From an uncultured Collinsella sp. (GTDB lineage Bacteria > Actinomycetota > Coriobacteriia > Coriobacteriales > Coriobacteriaceae), in contig CABUMU010000074.1 in NCBI GenBank assembly GCA_902492855.1, positions 1 to 9,425 on the forward strand: 9,425 bases of DNA, in the 5' to 3' direction. The notes below the pieces were generated by a model. The model searched no databases, was not told the origin of the DNA, and saw nothing but the letters and a program-made list of their open reading frames with translations. This document shows, one piece after another, positions 1-6,336 of the stretch (the stretch's first letter is position 1; each line of letters starts with the position of its first letter). The position numbers and the translations under genes were made by a program.

Positions 1-41
1 CCGCTGCATTGTAAAACCATGACGGTTTGGCTGCCGTTGTT

Positions 42-2282
42 TTAGTCAAACAAACTCGGCATGTCGTTTTCTTTCATGAGGGCACCGGCGGAGGGGAGGC
101 TCTGCGCGGTGAACTTCTCGGCCGAGACGCCGGTGCCGAGGATGTCCTCGGTTGTGCCGACGGTGGTGACCGAGCGGCCCTTCTTGGCGGTAAAGGCCTG
201 GACGCCCTGCGTGTTGGTGGTCGTCTTGGTCTTGAGCAGCGACGTGTTGAAGTTCATCAGGCGGTAGTCGCTCGAGACCAGCGCGATGTCGCGGTCCTCC
301 TTGAGCACCTGGGCATACAGCAGCTTGCTGCCGCCGTAGATGGCGTTCTTAAGGCGCTTGCGGTTGGTCTTGGTGACGTATCCAGAAAGCGCGACGCGCA
401 CCACGCGGCCGTTCTCAAAGACGAACAACACGTCGGCCTTGTAGTCCTCGGGGTCGATGACCCAGATGACGCTCTCGTCGGGTTCCATCTCAAGATCGGT
501 CGGCAGGTACGAGCCCAGCTGGGCCGACTTGGTGTCCTCAAACGCGGCAACCTTGCACTTGTACACCTGGCTCTTGTTGGTAAACACGAGCAGCTCGTGC
601 GTGTTGGAGGACGGGAACTCGATAAGGGGTTTGTCGCCGTCCTTGTACTTGAGCGTGGTCGCCTTCTTGAGCACGCGGTCCGTCATCTTTTTGAGATAGC
701 CATCGCGCGAGAGCATGATGGTGACCGGGTACTCCTCGACCTCGGGCTCCAAGCTTACCTCAATAACCTCGTGGGGCTCAATCCTGCCCGTGCGGCGCGG
801 CATCACGTACTTCTTGTTGACCGCGGCCAGCTCGTCGCTGATGACCTTCTTGATGTTCTCCTCGCTGGAGAGGATCTCCTCAAGCTCGGCAATCTCGCCC
901 TCAAGCTTGGCAATGTCCTTGGTGCGGTTGAGGATGTACTCCTCGTTGATGTTGCGGAGCTTAAGCTCGGCAACAAACTCGGCCTGGGTCTCGTCGATGT
1001 CGAAACCCTTCATAAGGTTGGGCACGACCTCGGCCTCGAGCTTGGTGCCGCGGATGATGGCGATCGCCTTGTCGATGTCGAGCAGAATCGCCTCGAGGCC
1101 GTGCAGCAGGTGCAGGCGCTCGGACTTTTTGCCCAGGTCAAAGTTAATGCGTCGACGCGTGGACTCAATACGCCACTTGACCCACTCGTGCAAGATCTGG
1201 CGCACGCCCATAACGCGGGGGTAGCCGTCGACCAGCACGTTGAAGTTGCACGAGAACGAGTCTTGCAGCGTGGTCGAGCGATAAAGCTTCGCCATGAGCT
1301 TGTCGGGGTCGACACCGCGCTTAAGGTCGATGGCGATGCGCAAACCCGAGAGGTCGGTTTCGTCGCGGATGTCAGCAATCTCCTTGACCTTGCCCTCTTT
1401 GGAGAGCTTAACGATGCGCTCGATAATGACATCGGTCTTGGTGGTGTAGGGGATCTCGTAGACCTCGATGATGCGCTCTTCGGGAATCCAACGCCAGCGG
1501 GAGCGAATCTGGAAGCTGCCAAGGCCGGTCTCGACGATCTTCTCCATCTCCTCGCGGCGATAGATAATCTCGCCGCCGGTCGAGAAGTCGGGCATGGGCA
1601 TGTACTCGAGCAGGTCGCAGTCGGGATCCTGCAGGTAGTGCATCGTAGCGGTGCAGACCTCGTTGAGGTTGAAACCGCAGATGTCGGACGCCATGGCGAC
1701 GCCGATGCCCTTGTTGGCCGAGACGAGGATGTTGGGGAACGTGGTGGGCAGCAGACGCGGCTCCTTCATGGCGCCGTCGTAGCTGTCGACGAAGTCGACC
1801 GGGTCCTTGTCGATGTCCTTGAAGATCTCGGCGCTGATGGGGGAGAGCTTGGCCTCGGTATAACGCGAGGCGGCGTAGCTCAGATCGCCCGAATAGTACT
1901 TGCCAAAGTTGCCCTTCGACTCCACGAAGGGGGCGAGCAGCGCCTCGTTGCCGGTTGCCAGACGCACCATCGTCTCGTAGATCGCGGCATCGCCGTGCGG
2001 GTTGAGCTTCATGGTCTGGCCCACGATGTTGGCGCTCTTCTGGCGCTCGCCCTTGAGCAGACCCATCTTGTACATGGTGTAGAGCAGCTTGCGGTGCGAG
2101 GGCTTAAAGCCGTCGATCTCGGGGAACGCACGCGAGACGTTGACGCTCATGGCGTAGGGCATGTAGTTGACCTCGAGCGTCTGCGTGATCGGCTGGTCGG
2201 TGACCTCGGAGTGCAGGCCGATGACGTTCTCGGCGTTAACCTGCTTTTTCTTTGGCTGGTTCTTCGTCTTCTTCTTTGCCAC
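42..2282 (-). CDS. Divergent type IIA DNA topoisomerase, subunit A (GyrA/ParC family)
   Basis: This is the DNA cleavage and rejoining subunit of a type IIA topoisomerase, a cytoplasmic enzyme that changes DNA linking number together with the B subunit encoded just upstream. Seen in the 746 aa: a Lys-rich N-terminal tail; the winged-helix breakage domain with DGFKPSHRKLLYTM (57-70), NPHGDAAIYE (94-103) and the active site AASRYTEAKLS, with Arg140 and catalytic Tyr141; KGIGVAMAS (191-199) and DFSTGGEI (232-239); a coiled-coil dimerisation arm at about 375-490; and a C-terminal domain at about 513-720 of the beta-pinwheel kind. No QRRGGKG-like GyrA box is visible, which argues against supercoiling gyrase and for a topo IV-like role. 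The quinolone-pocket residue equivalent to E. coli Ser83 is Ala99. The start is GTG, with AAGAGGA at 2287-2293 as Shine-Dalgarno. It is probably co-transcribed with the B subunit, 45 bp upstream. Family is certain; the gyrase versus topo IV label is inferred. Confidence 0.93.
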   Translation of the reverse strand: MAKKKTKNQPKKKQVNAENVIGLHSEVTDQPITQTLEVNYMPYAMSVNVSRAFPEIDGFKPSHRKLLYTMYKMGLLKGERQKSANIVGQTMKLNPHGDAAIYETMVRLATGNEALLAPFVESKGNFGKYYSGDLSYAASRYTEAKLSPISAEIFKDIDKDPVDFVDSYDGAMKEPRLLPTTFPNILVSANKGIGVAMASDICGFNLNEVCTATMHYLQDPDCDLLEYMPMPDFSTGGEIIYRREEMEKIVETGLGSFQIRSRWRWIPEERIIEVYEIPYTTKTDVIIERIVKLSKEGKVKEIADIRDETDLSGLRIAIDLKRGVDPDKLMAKLYRSTTLQDSFSCNFNVLVDGYPRVMGVRQILHEWVKWRIESTRRRINFDLGKKSERLHLLHGLEAILLDIDKAIAIIRGTKLEAEVVPNLMKGFDIDETQAEFVAELKLRNINEEYILNRTKDIAKLEGEIAELEEILSSEENIKKVISDELAAVNKKYVMPRRTGRIEPHEVIEVSLEPEVEEYPVTIMLSRDGYLKKMTDRVLKKATTLKYKDGDKPLIEFPSSNTHELLVFTNKSQVYKCKVAAFEDTKSAQLGSYLPTDLEMEPDESVIWVIDPEDYKADVLFVFENGRVVRVALSGYVTKTNRKRLKNAIYGGSKLLYAQVLKEDRDIALVSSDYRLMNFNTSLLKTKTTTNTQGVQAFTAKKGRSVTTVGTTEDILGTGVSAEKFTAQSLPSAGALMKENDMPSLFD

Positions 2283-2327
2283 GATATCCTCTTGAACTTC
2301 TTATGGGCCGTCGTTATCGATTTACTG

Positions 2328-4325
2328 CTACTGCAGGTCCAGCTGGTCCAGGTATTCCTTGCCGTGCTCGGAGATATGGCGCTTGCGGCCTGCCTCGTCG
2401 TTGCCCAGCAAAAGGTTGAACATAGTTTCCATCTTGGCGACGTCCTCGGGCTCCACCTTGATCAGGCGACGCGTCTCGGGGTTCATGGTGGTGAGCCACA
2501 TCATGTCCGGATCGTTCTCACCAAGACCCTTGGAGCGGTTGATGGAGCACTTTTGGTCGCCGATCTCCTTAAGGATGCCGTTCTTCTCGAGCTCGGTGTA
2601 GGCAAAGTAGGTCTTCTCTTTGCAGTTGATCTCGTAGAGCGGCGACTCGGCGATATACACGTAACCCTCGTCGATAAGTGTGGGCACCAGGCGGTAGAGC
2701 ATGGTGAGCACGAGCGTACGGATGTGATAACCGTCGACGTCGGCGTCCGTACAGATGATGACTTTGTTCCAGTTGAGGTTGTCCAGGTCGAAGGCGCCGA
2801 GGTTCTTGATGCGCTTGTCTTTGATCTCCACACCGCAGCCCAGCACGCGCATGAGGTCCATGATGATGTCGGACTTAAAGATGCGCGGATAATCCTCCTT
2901 CAGGCAGTTGAGGATCTTGCCTCGGACGGGCATGACACCCTGGAACTCGGCATCGCGCGAGGTGCGAATGGCGCCTGCTGCCGAGTCGCCCTCTACGATG
3001 TAGATCTCGCGGCGGCTCTTGTCCTTGGAGCGGCAGTCGATGAACTTCTGCACACGGTTGGCCATGTCGGTCTTCTGCTGCAGGTTGGTCTTGATGCTCT
3101 GACGCGTCTTCTCGGCGTTCTCGCGCGAGCGCTTGTTGATGAGCACCTGTTCCATGATCTTGTTGGCGGCGTCTTTGTTCTCGATCAGGTAGGTCGAGAG
3201 GCGCTCCTTAAAGAAGGCCGTCATGGCCTGCTGGATAAAGCGGTTATTGATGGCCTTCTTGGTCTGGTTTTCGTAGGACGTCTGGGTGGAGAAGCAGTTG
3301 GTCACCAGCACCAGACAGTCCTGGACGTCCTGCCACTTAATGCCGCTCTCGTTTTTGTTGTACTTGCCTTGTTGCTTGATGTAGGCATCGATGGCGCTGG
3401 TCAGAGCGCTGCGGGCCGCCTTCTCGGGTGAGCCGCCGTTCTCGAGCCACGATGAGTTGTGGTAGTACTCCTGCATCATGAAGGTGCGCGAGAAGCACAT
3501 GCACGCGGTGATTTTTACGTTGTAATCGGGCAGGTCCTCGCGATCGCGACCGCGACGGTCGGCCTCGATAAAGAAGGGCTCGGTAAGGTAGTCGGTACCG
3601 ACCTTCTCGAGCACGTAGTCCTCGATGCCCTTGGGATAGCAAAAATCCTCTTCGGAAAACTCGCCATCGTCGCCCTCGATACGCAGGCGGAAGGTCACGT
3701 TAGCGTTGACCACGGCCTGACGGCGCATGGTTTCGCGATACCAATCGTGGGGAATGCTAATCGAGGTAAAGACCTCAAGATCGGGGCGCCACTTGATGGT
3801 GGTGCCGGTGCGGTTCTCGTCGCTGGGCTCAATCTCGAGTGCCTTCTTTTTGGCACCGACGACCTTGCCTTTTTTAAAGTGCAGGGAGTACTTGTTACCG
3901 TCACGCCAGACGGTGACGTCCATGTACTCGGAAGCGTACTGGGTCGCGCAGGAGCCCAGGCCGTTGGTGCCGAGCGAGAAGTCGTAGTCGCCGCCCTGGT
4001 TGTTGTTATACTTGCCACCGGCGTAGAGCTCGCAGAAGACGAGCTCCCAGTTAAAGCGCTTCTCGGAAGGGTTCCAGTCGAGCGGGCAGCCACGGCCATT
4101 GTCCTCTACCTGGATAGAGCCATCGCGAAAGGCGGTAAGGGTGATGAGCTTGCCGTAGCCCTGGCGTGCCTCGTCAACGGCGTTGGACAGGATCTCGAAG
4201 GCGGCATGCGCGCAGCCATCGAGTCCGTCCGAGCCAAAGATGACGGCGGGGCGCAGGCGTACGCGCTCCTCGTCCTTGAGCTGACGAATACTGTCGTTAC
4301 CATAGTTTGCGGTGTTTTTTGCCAT
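2328..4325 (-). CDS. Divergent type IIA DNA topoisomerase, subunit B (GyrB/ParE family)
   Basis: This is the ATP-driven gate subunit that partners the A subunit in a type IIA topoisomerase. Seen in the 665 aa: a GHKL ATPase with catalytic Glu44 and Mg-binding Asn48 (FEILSNAVDEA), DNGRG (75-79), YAGGKY (101-106), LGTNGLG (118-124) and TGTTIKWRPD (173-182); a transducer domain with the QTK loop (354-356, Lys356); and a TOPRIM domain with EGDSAAG (445-451), RGKILN (468-473), DADVDG (527-532) and KGLGE (599-603). All the ATPase and metal-binding residues are present, so it should be active. It is divergent: the usual RPGMYIG block reads RLRPAVIFGS, HGVG reads NGLG, and RYKGLGE reads RSKGLGE. The length fits a ParE without the insert seen in E. 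coli GyrB. The ATG start has an AAGAGAG-like Shine-Dalgarno. It is the first gene of a two-gene operon. Its divergence suggests a paralogue of the housekeeping gyrase, but that gene is not in this window. Confidence 0.93.
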   Translation of the reverse strand: MAKNTANYGNDSIRQLKDEERVRLRPAVIFGSDGLDGCAHAAFEILSNAVDEARQGYGKLITLTAFRDGSIQVEDNGRGCPLDWNPSEKRFNWELVFCELYAGGKYNNNQGGDYDFSLGTNGLGSCATQYASEYMDVTVWRDGNKYSLHFKKGKVVGAKKKALEIEPSDENRTGTTIKWRPDLEVFTSISIPHDWYRETMRRQAVVNANVTFRLRIEGDDGEFSEEDFCYPKGIEDYVLEKVGTDYLTEPFFIEADRRGRDREDLPDYNVKITACMCFSRTFMMQEYYHNSSWLENGGSPEKAARSALTSAIDAYIKQQGKYNKNESGIKWQDVQDCLVLVTNCFSTQTSYENQTKKAINNRFIQQAMTAFFKERLSTYLIENKDAANKIMEQVLINKRSRENAEKTRQSIKTNLQQKTDMANRVQKFIDCRSKDKSRREIYIVEGDSAAGAIRTSRDAEFQGVMPVRGKILNCLKEDYPRIFKSDIIMDLMRVLGCGVEIKDKRIKNLGAFDLDNLNWNKVIICTDADVDGYHIRTLVLTMLYRLVPTLIDEGYVYIAESPLYEINCKEKTYFAYTELEKNGILKEIGDQKCSINRSKGLGENDPDMMWLTTMNPETRRLIKVEPEDVAKMETMFNLLLGNDEAGRKRHISEHGKEYLDQLDLQ

Positions 4326-4349
4326 GCTCGCTCTCTTGGTACTTCCTCT

Positions 4350-4377
4350 TGTGTATTTAAGTCGTATAGATAGTCAA
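4350..4377 (-). promoter_or_regulatory. Possible promoter of the topoisomerase operon
   Basis: On the minus strand, TTGACT (4372-4377) matches five of six -35 consensus bases. It is followed after 16 bp by TACACA (4350-4355), a weak -10 with three of six matches. TTAAAT (4355-4360) is a closer -10 in sequence but too near the -35. Transcription would begin about 20 bp before the B-subunit ATG. The -35 is convincing; the -10 is not. Confidence 0.4.
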
Positions 4378-4423
4378 GGTAGCATAGCCCAGCCCGTGGG
4401 CGATTCCAACCAACACGAAATCC

Positions 4424-4441
4424 ATCGAACAATCGTTCGAT
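4424..4441. promoter_or_regulatory. LexA-type (SOS) operator palindrome
   Basis: ATCGAACAATCGTTCGAT is a perfect palindrome with 7-bp arms around the spacer AATC. It contains TCGAAC-N4-GTTCGA, the SOS box pattern described for Mycobacterium tuberculosis LexA, and agrees with the Gram-positive CGAAC-N4-GTTCG core. It lies in the 153-bp gap between the end of the ATPase gene and the topoisomerase B subunit, about 100 bp upstream of that ATG and about 47 bp upstream of the best -35. This suggests damage-responsive control of the topoisomerase operon. The distance from the predicted promoter is larger than ideal for simple repression. It could instead be an operator for another regulator, or a weak hairpin after the ATPase gene. 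Confidence 0.55.
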
Positions 4442-4478
4442 TAGATAATGAATGCTTGGAATGCGGGAGGGGCCTGTC

Positions 4479-5840
4479 CTATCCAAACATCTGCGGTAGG
4501 TCGATGAAGACGGTTCGATCGCTTTCGCCAGCTTCGAAGCCCGAACGGGAGAAGAATCCATAGCGATGGCACTTGAGCCCCGTTGCCTCGACTTGGATGA
4601 TTTCCTCGTCGACCATTTTTTGCGTGACGGGGGATTTGCGGAACTTTGCTTCGTAGAATGCGTAACCCTCGGGGTCTTGCGTTACCACATCGAACTCGCC
4701 GCTCGTCTTGTTTGCGGGATCGTCGTACCAGTACTTGCCTATGGCGTCGAAAGCCGGTTCGATCTTGCCGGTCCTGTTCTGCCGCACGAGGTATTGACGG
4801 CAGACCTCCTCGAACATATGAGGAACGTAGTTTTCCTCGAAGTCTTGGGAGACGTGACGATCATAGAAGACTTCCGGGTCGAGCAGCTGACGCGCCGAGG
4901 CATTGCGGAAAACATAGCGATAGTAAAAGAGCGAAAGCGGATCCACTACAAAGTAGCCGGACTTACGCTTGTTCGTAGGGTCGTTGATGGGTGCACGCTT
5001 TTGGACGATTTCGAGTGACATGAGCTTGTCGAGCACGTCTGCCATGGCCGGACCGCTCGAGACGTGCGACTGTGCCAGCACGTCCCCCCAACGGGAGTAA
5101 CCTTGTGCGAGAGCCCCGAAAACTTCGTTGGCGTTGGTCATCTTCGAGATCTCGGCGTTGAGATAGGACGGCACCTCGCTTTCTAAGCGGGCGCCAGGTT
5201 CCGTGACGAGCTCGATGATGTTGTCGCGTACGCTTTGGGATTGATCGATGAGGCGATTGTAAAAGGGGATGCCGCCAAAAACGCTATAGAGCCGCACCTT
5301 GTCCTCGGGCGAGAACGCGGGATAGAACTTCGCAGCGTCAAAGTAATCCATGGGCTTAAGCTCAAGCGCGAGATCAATTCGCCCGTAGAGGGGGCTTTCA
5401 TGCTCGATGAGGGATTTCATAATCTCAACGTAGGAGCCGCACAGGACAATGTTTAAACGTGAGTCTTCCCTGTGAGCGTCGATTGAGGTCTGAACCGCAT
5501 CTCTCAAGTAGGGGTATTCGTCGAGAACGAGGGTAATGTTCTTGTCTTTGGCTTGGGCAAACAGAAATTCGATGAGCTCGCGGATGCCTGTGAAGGCGAG
5601 CGGAGGAAAGCTCAGCGTTTCAGCAACAAGGGCGGACAGACTCTCGAGGTTGTCTGCCTCGGAGGTTTGGCGGCACTCGTAATAGACCGTTGCGACGTCC
5701 GACAAATCGGTTAGCGCCTGCTTGATGAGCTCACTTTTTCCGACGCGACGCCTGCCGTAAATGAGAACATTGCGCTGCTCAGGTGCTTTGAGCGTTTTCT
5801 TAATACGGGCGAGTTCACGCTCCCTGCCAATGAATTCCAC
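4479..5840 (-). CDS. P-loop ATPase with C-terminal DUF234 nuclease-like domain
   Basis: This belongs to the archaeal-type AAA ATPase/DUF234 family, which is common, often multi-copy and of unknown cellular role. Seen in the 453 aa: an N-terminal ATPase with Walker A GRRRVGKS (29-36), Walker B LVLDE (104-108), a sensor-like LCGS (133-136) and LYGR (151-154); a middle winged-helix region at about 170-300 (GGIPFYN at 189-195); and a C-terminal domain at about 320-453. That last domain carries FEENYVPHMFEEV (334-346), then GEFDVV with Asp384, then YEAKF with Glu397 and Lys399. This spacing is the D...ExK signature of PD-(D/E)XK nucleases. No signal peptide or membrane helix is apparent, so it is probably cytosolic. 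The GTG start is fixed by GGAAGGAA (5849-5856) 8 bp upstream. Codon use is less GC-biased than the topoisomerase genes, consistent with acquisition. It is monocistronic and divergent from the XRE operon. Family is confident; nuclease activity is inferred. Confidence 0.9.
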   Translation of the reverse strand: MEFIGRERELARIKKTLKAPEQRNVLIYGRRRVGKSELIKQALTDLSDVATVYYECRQTSEADNLESLSALVAETLSFPPLAFTGIRELIEFLFAQAKDKNITLVLDEYPYLRDAVQTSIDAHREDSRLNIVLCGSYVEIMKSLIEHESPLYGRIDLALELKPMDYFDAAKFYPAFSPEDKVRLYSVFGGIPFYNRLIDQSQSVRDNIIELVTEPGARLESEVPSYLNAEISKMTNANEVFGALAQGYSRWGDVLAQSHVSSGPAMADVLDKLMSLEIVQKRAPINDPTNKRKSGYFVVDPLSLFYYRYVFRNASARQLLDPEVFYDRHVSQDFEENYVPHMFEEVCRQYLVRQNRTGKIEPAFDAIGKYWYDDPANKTSGEFDVVTQDPEGYAFYEAKFRKSPVTQKMVDEEIIQVEATGLKCHRYGFFSRSGFEAGESDRTVFIDLPQMFG

Positions 5841-5946
5841 TTACTCGGTTCCTTCCGACTCGGTTTTGTCCGAGTTAATTGTATCGCATGAATCAGTTTA
5901 TGCTCGAGTTTACTCGGACAAAACCGAGTCGGTTCTGACCGAGTAA
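5841..5946. repeat. Symmetric 35-bp inverted repeat of ACTCGG/CCGAGT half-sites
   Basis: Two 35-bp arms (5841-5875 and 5912-5946) are inverted about a 36-bp centre and are identical at 30 of 35 positions. Each arm holds an outer half-site (ACTCGG at 5843-5848; CCGAGT at 5939-5944) and an inner 18-bp palindrome, ACTCGG-N6-CCGAGT (5858-5875 and 5912-5929). The inner spacers, TTTTGT and ACAAAA, are exact reverse complements. All five mismatches fall in the 9-bp linker, where the arm next to the ATPase gene carries the Shine-Dalgarno. The block directly abuts the GTG start and contains the predicted -10. It is probably an operator cluster for the ATPase gene; the binding protein is unknown. Confidence 0.85.
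5878..5906 (-). promoter_or_regulatory. Likely promoter of the ATPase gene
   Basis: TACAAT on the minus strand (5878-5883) matches five of six -10 bases and sits in the centre of the inverted-repeat block. No good -35 is visible: CGAGCA, 17 bp upstream, is poor. Transcription would start near 5870, inside the inner palindrome at 5858-5875, so a protein bound there would block initiation. The weak -35 suggests low or activator-dependent expression. Confidence 0.45.
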
Positions 5947-5971
5947 GTTTGAATAGCGAATTGAAATTGGT

Positions 5972-6073
5972 ATGTCTGCATGGCGATGACAGACATGGTT
6001 TTTATAATGACAGATATAGTTGACATCTTCTGATAGATGCAATATATTTCTGCCATGTTGCAACGGATATCTG
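5972..6073. promoter_or_regulatory. Repeated CAGAYAT boxes, putative XRE operator
   Basis: Four copies of one 7-bp box surround the promoter of the plus-strand operon: ATGTCTG (5972-5978, inverted), CAGACAT (5990-5996), CAGATAT (6011-6017) and ATATCTG (6067-6073, inverted). The two direct copies lie in a longer repeat, ATGACAGAYAT, and start exactly 21 bp apart, two helical turns. The outer copies face inward, and the last is in the presumed 5' leader. This fits autoregulation by the XRE protein encoded next; the protein-site pairing is inferred. Confidence 0.5.
6020..6048 (+). promoter_or_regulatory. Strong vegetative promoter of the XRE/membrane protein operon
   Basis: TTGACA (6020-6025) is a perfect -35, followed after exactly 17 bp by TATATT (6043-6048), five of six to the -10 consensus. 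Transcription should begin near 6055, giving a leader of about 40 bases. An isolated TATAAT at 6003-6008 has no -35 partner. Confidence 0.75.
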
Positions 6074-6096
6074 TCCATTACCACGAAAGGAACTCC

Positions 6097-6327
6097 ATGC
6101 CGGGCAAAAAGAACCTACGCATGAAGGCGGCGCGCGCGGCGGTTGGCCTTTCGCAAGCTGACTTGGCCGAGGCCGTGGGCGTTACGCGCCAGACCATCGG
6201 CCTGATCGAGGCGGGCGGCTACAACCCCACGCTCAATTTGTGCGTGGCAATCTGTAAAGCGCTACGCGTTACGTTGAACGACTTGTTTTGGGAAGACGAA
6301 AACGACGTCGACCCTGACGCTCTCTAG
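6097..6327 (+). CDS. XRE-family HTH transcriptional regulator (short type)
   Basis: This is a minimal DNA-binding protein of 76 aa, almost entirely one Cro/CI helix-turn-helix domain (about residues 6-66). The core is LSQADLAEAVGVTRQTIGLIEAG (18-40), where QADLAEAVG and TRQTIGLIE form the two HTH helices, followed by YNPTLNLCVAICKALRV (42-58) and LNDLF (60-64). The end is acidic. I chose ATG 6097 because AAAGGA (6086-6091) sits 5 bp upstream; an in-frame ATG at 6037 would lie before the predicted transcription start and has no ribosome binding site. Such one-domain regulators are often paired with a small membrane protein, as here: the next gene begins 9 bp after this stop, and its AGGAG overlaps the TAG. 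It probably represses its own operon through the CAGAYAT boxes upstream. Confidence 0.92.
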   Translation: MPGKKNLRMKAARAAVGLSQADLAEAVGVTRQTIGLIEAGGYNPTLNLCVAICKALRVTLNDLFWEDENDVDPDAL

Positions 6328-6336
6328 GAGTTCGCT

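Noticed and set aside
14..28. Small hairpin (AAACC/GGTTT) just after the A-subunit stop, as a possible terminator
   Set aside because: The stem is only 5 bp, AT-rich, and lacks a proper U-tract; the region is cut by the window edge.
27..3431. A 1134-codon open frame on the plus strand, antisense to both topoisomerase genes (also 3459-4373)
   Set aside because: It is exactly codon-aligned with the minus-strand genes. Antisense stops in that register require TTA, CTA or TCA codons, which GC-rich genes avoid. The predicted product has no recognisable domain, while the minus strand encodes clear topoisomerase motifs.
6003..6008. Perfect TATAAT as a second promoter for the XRE operon
   Set aside because: No -35 element is found at 16-18 bp upstream, and the TTGACA-N17-TATATT promoter just downstream is complete.
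6037..6096. Upstream ATG that would extend the XRE regulator by 20 residues
   Set aside because: It lies before the predicted transcription start, overlaps the -10 region and has no Shine-Dalgarno; ATG 6097 has AAAGGA at good spacing.
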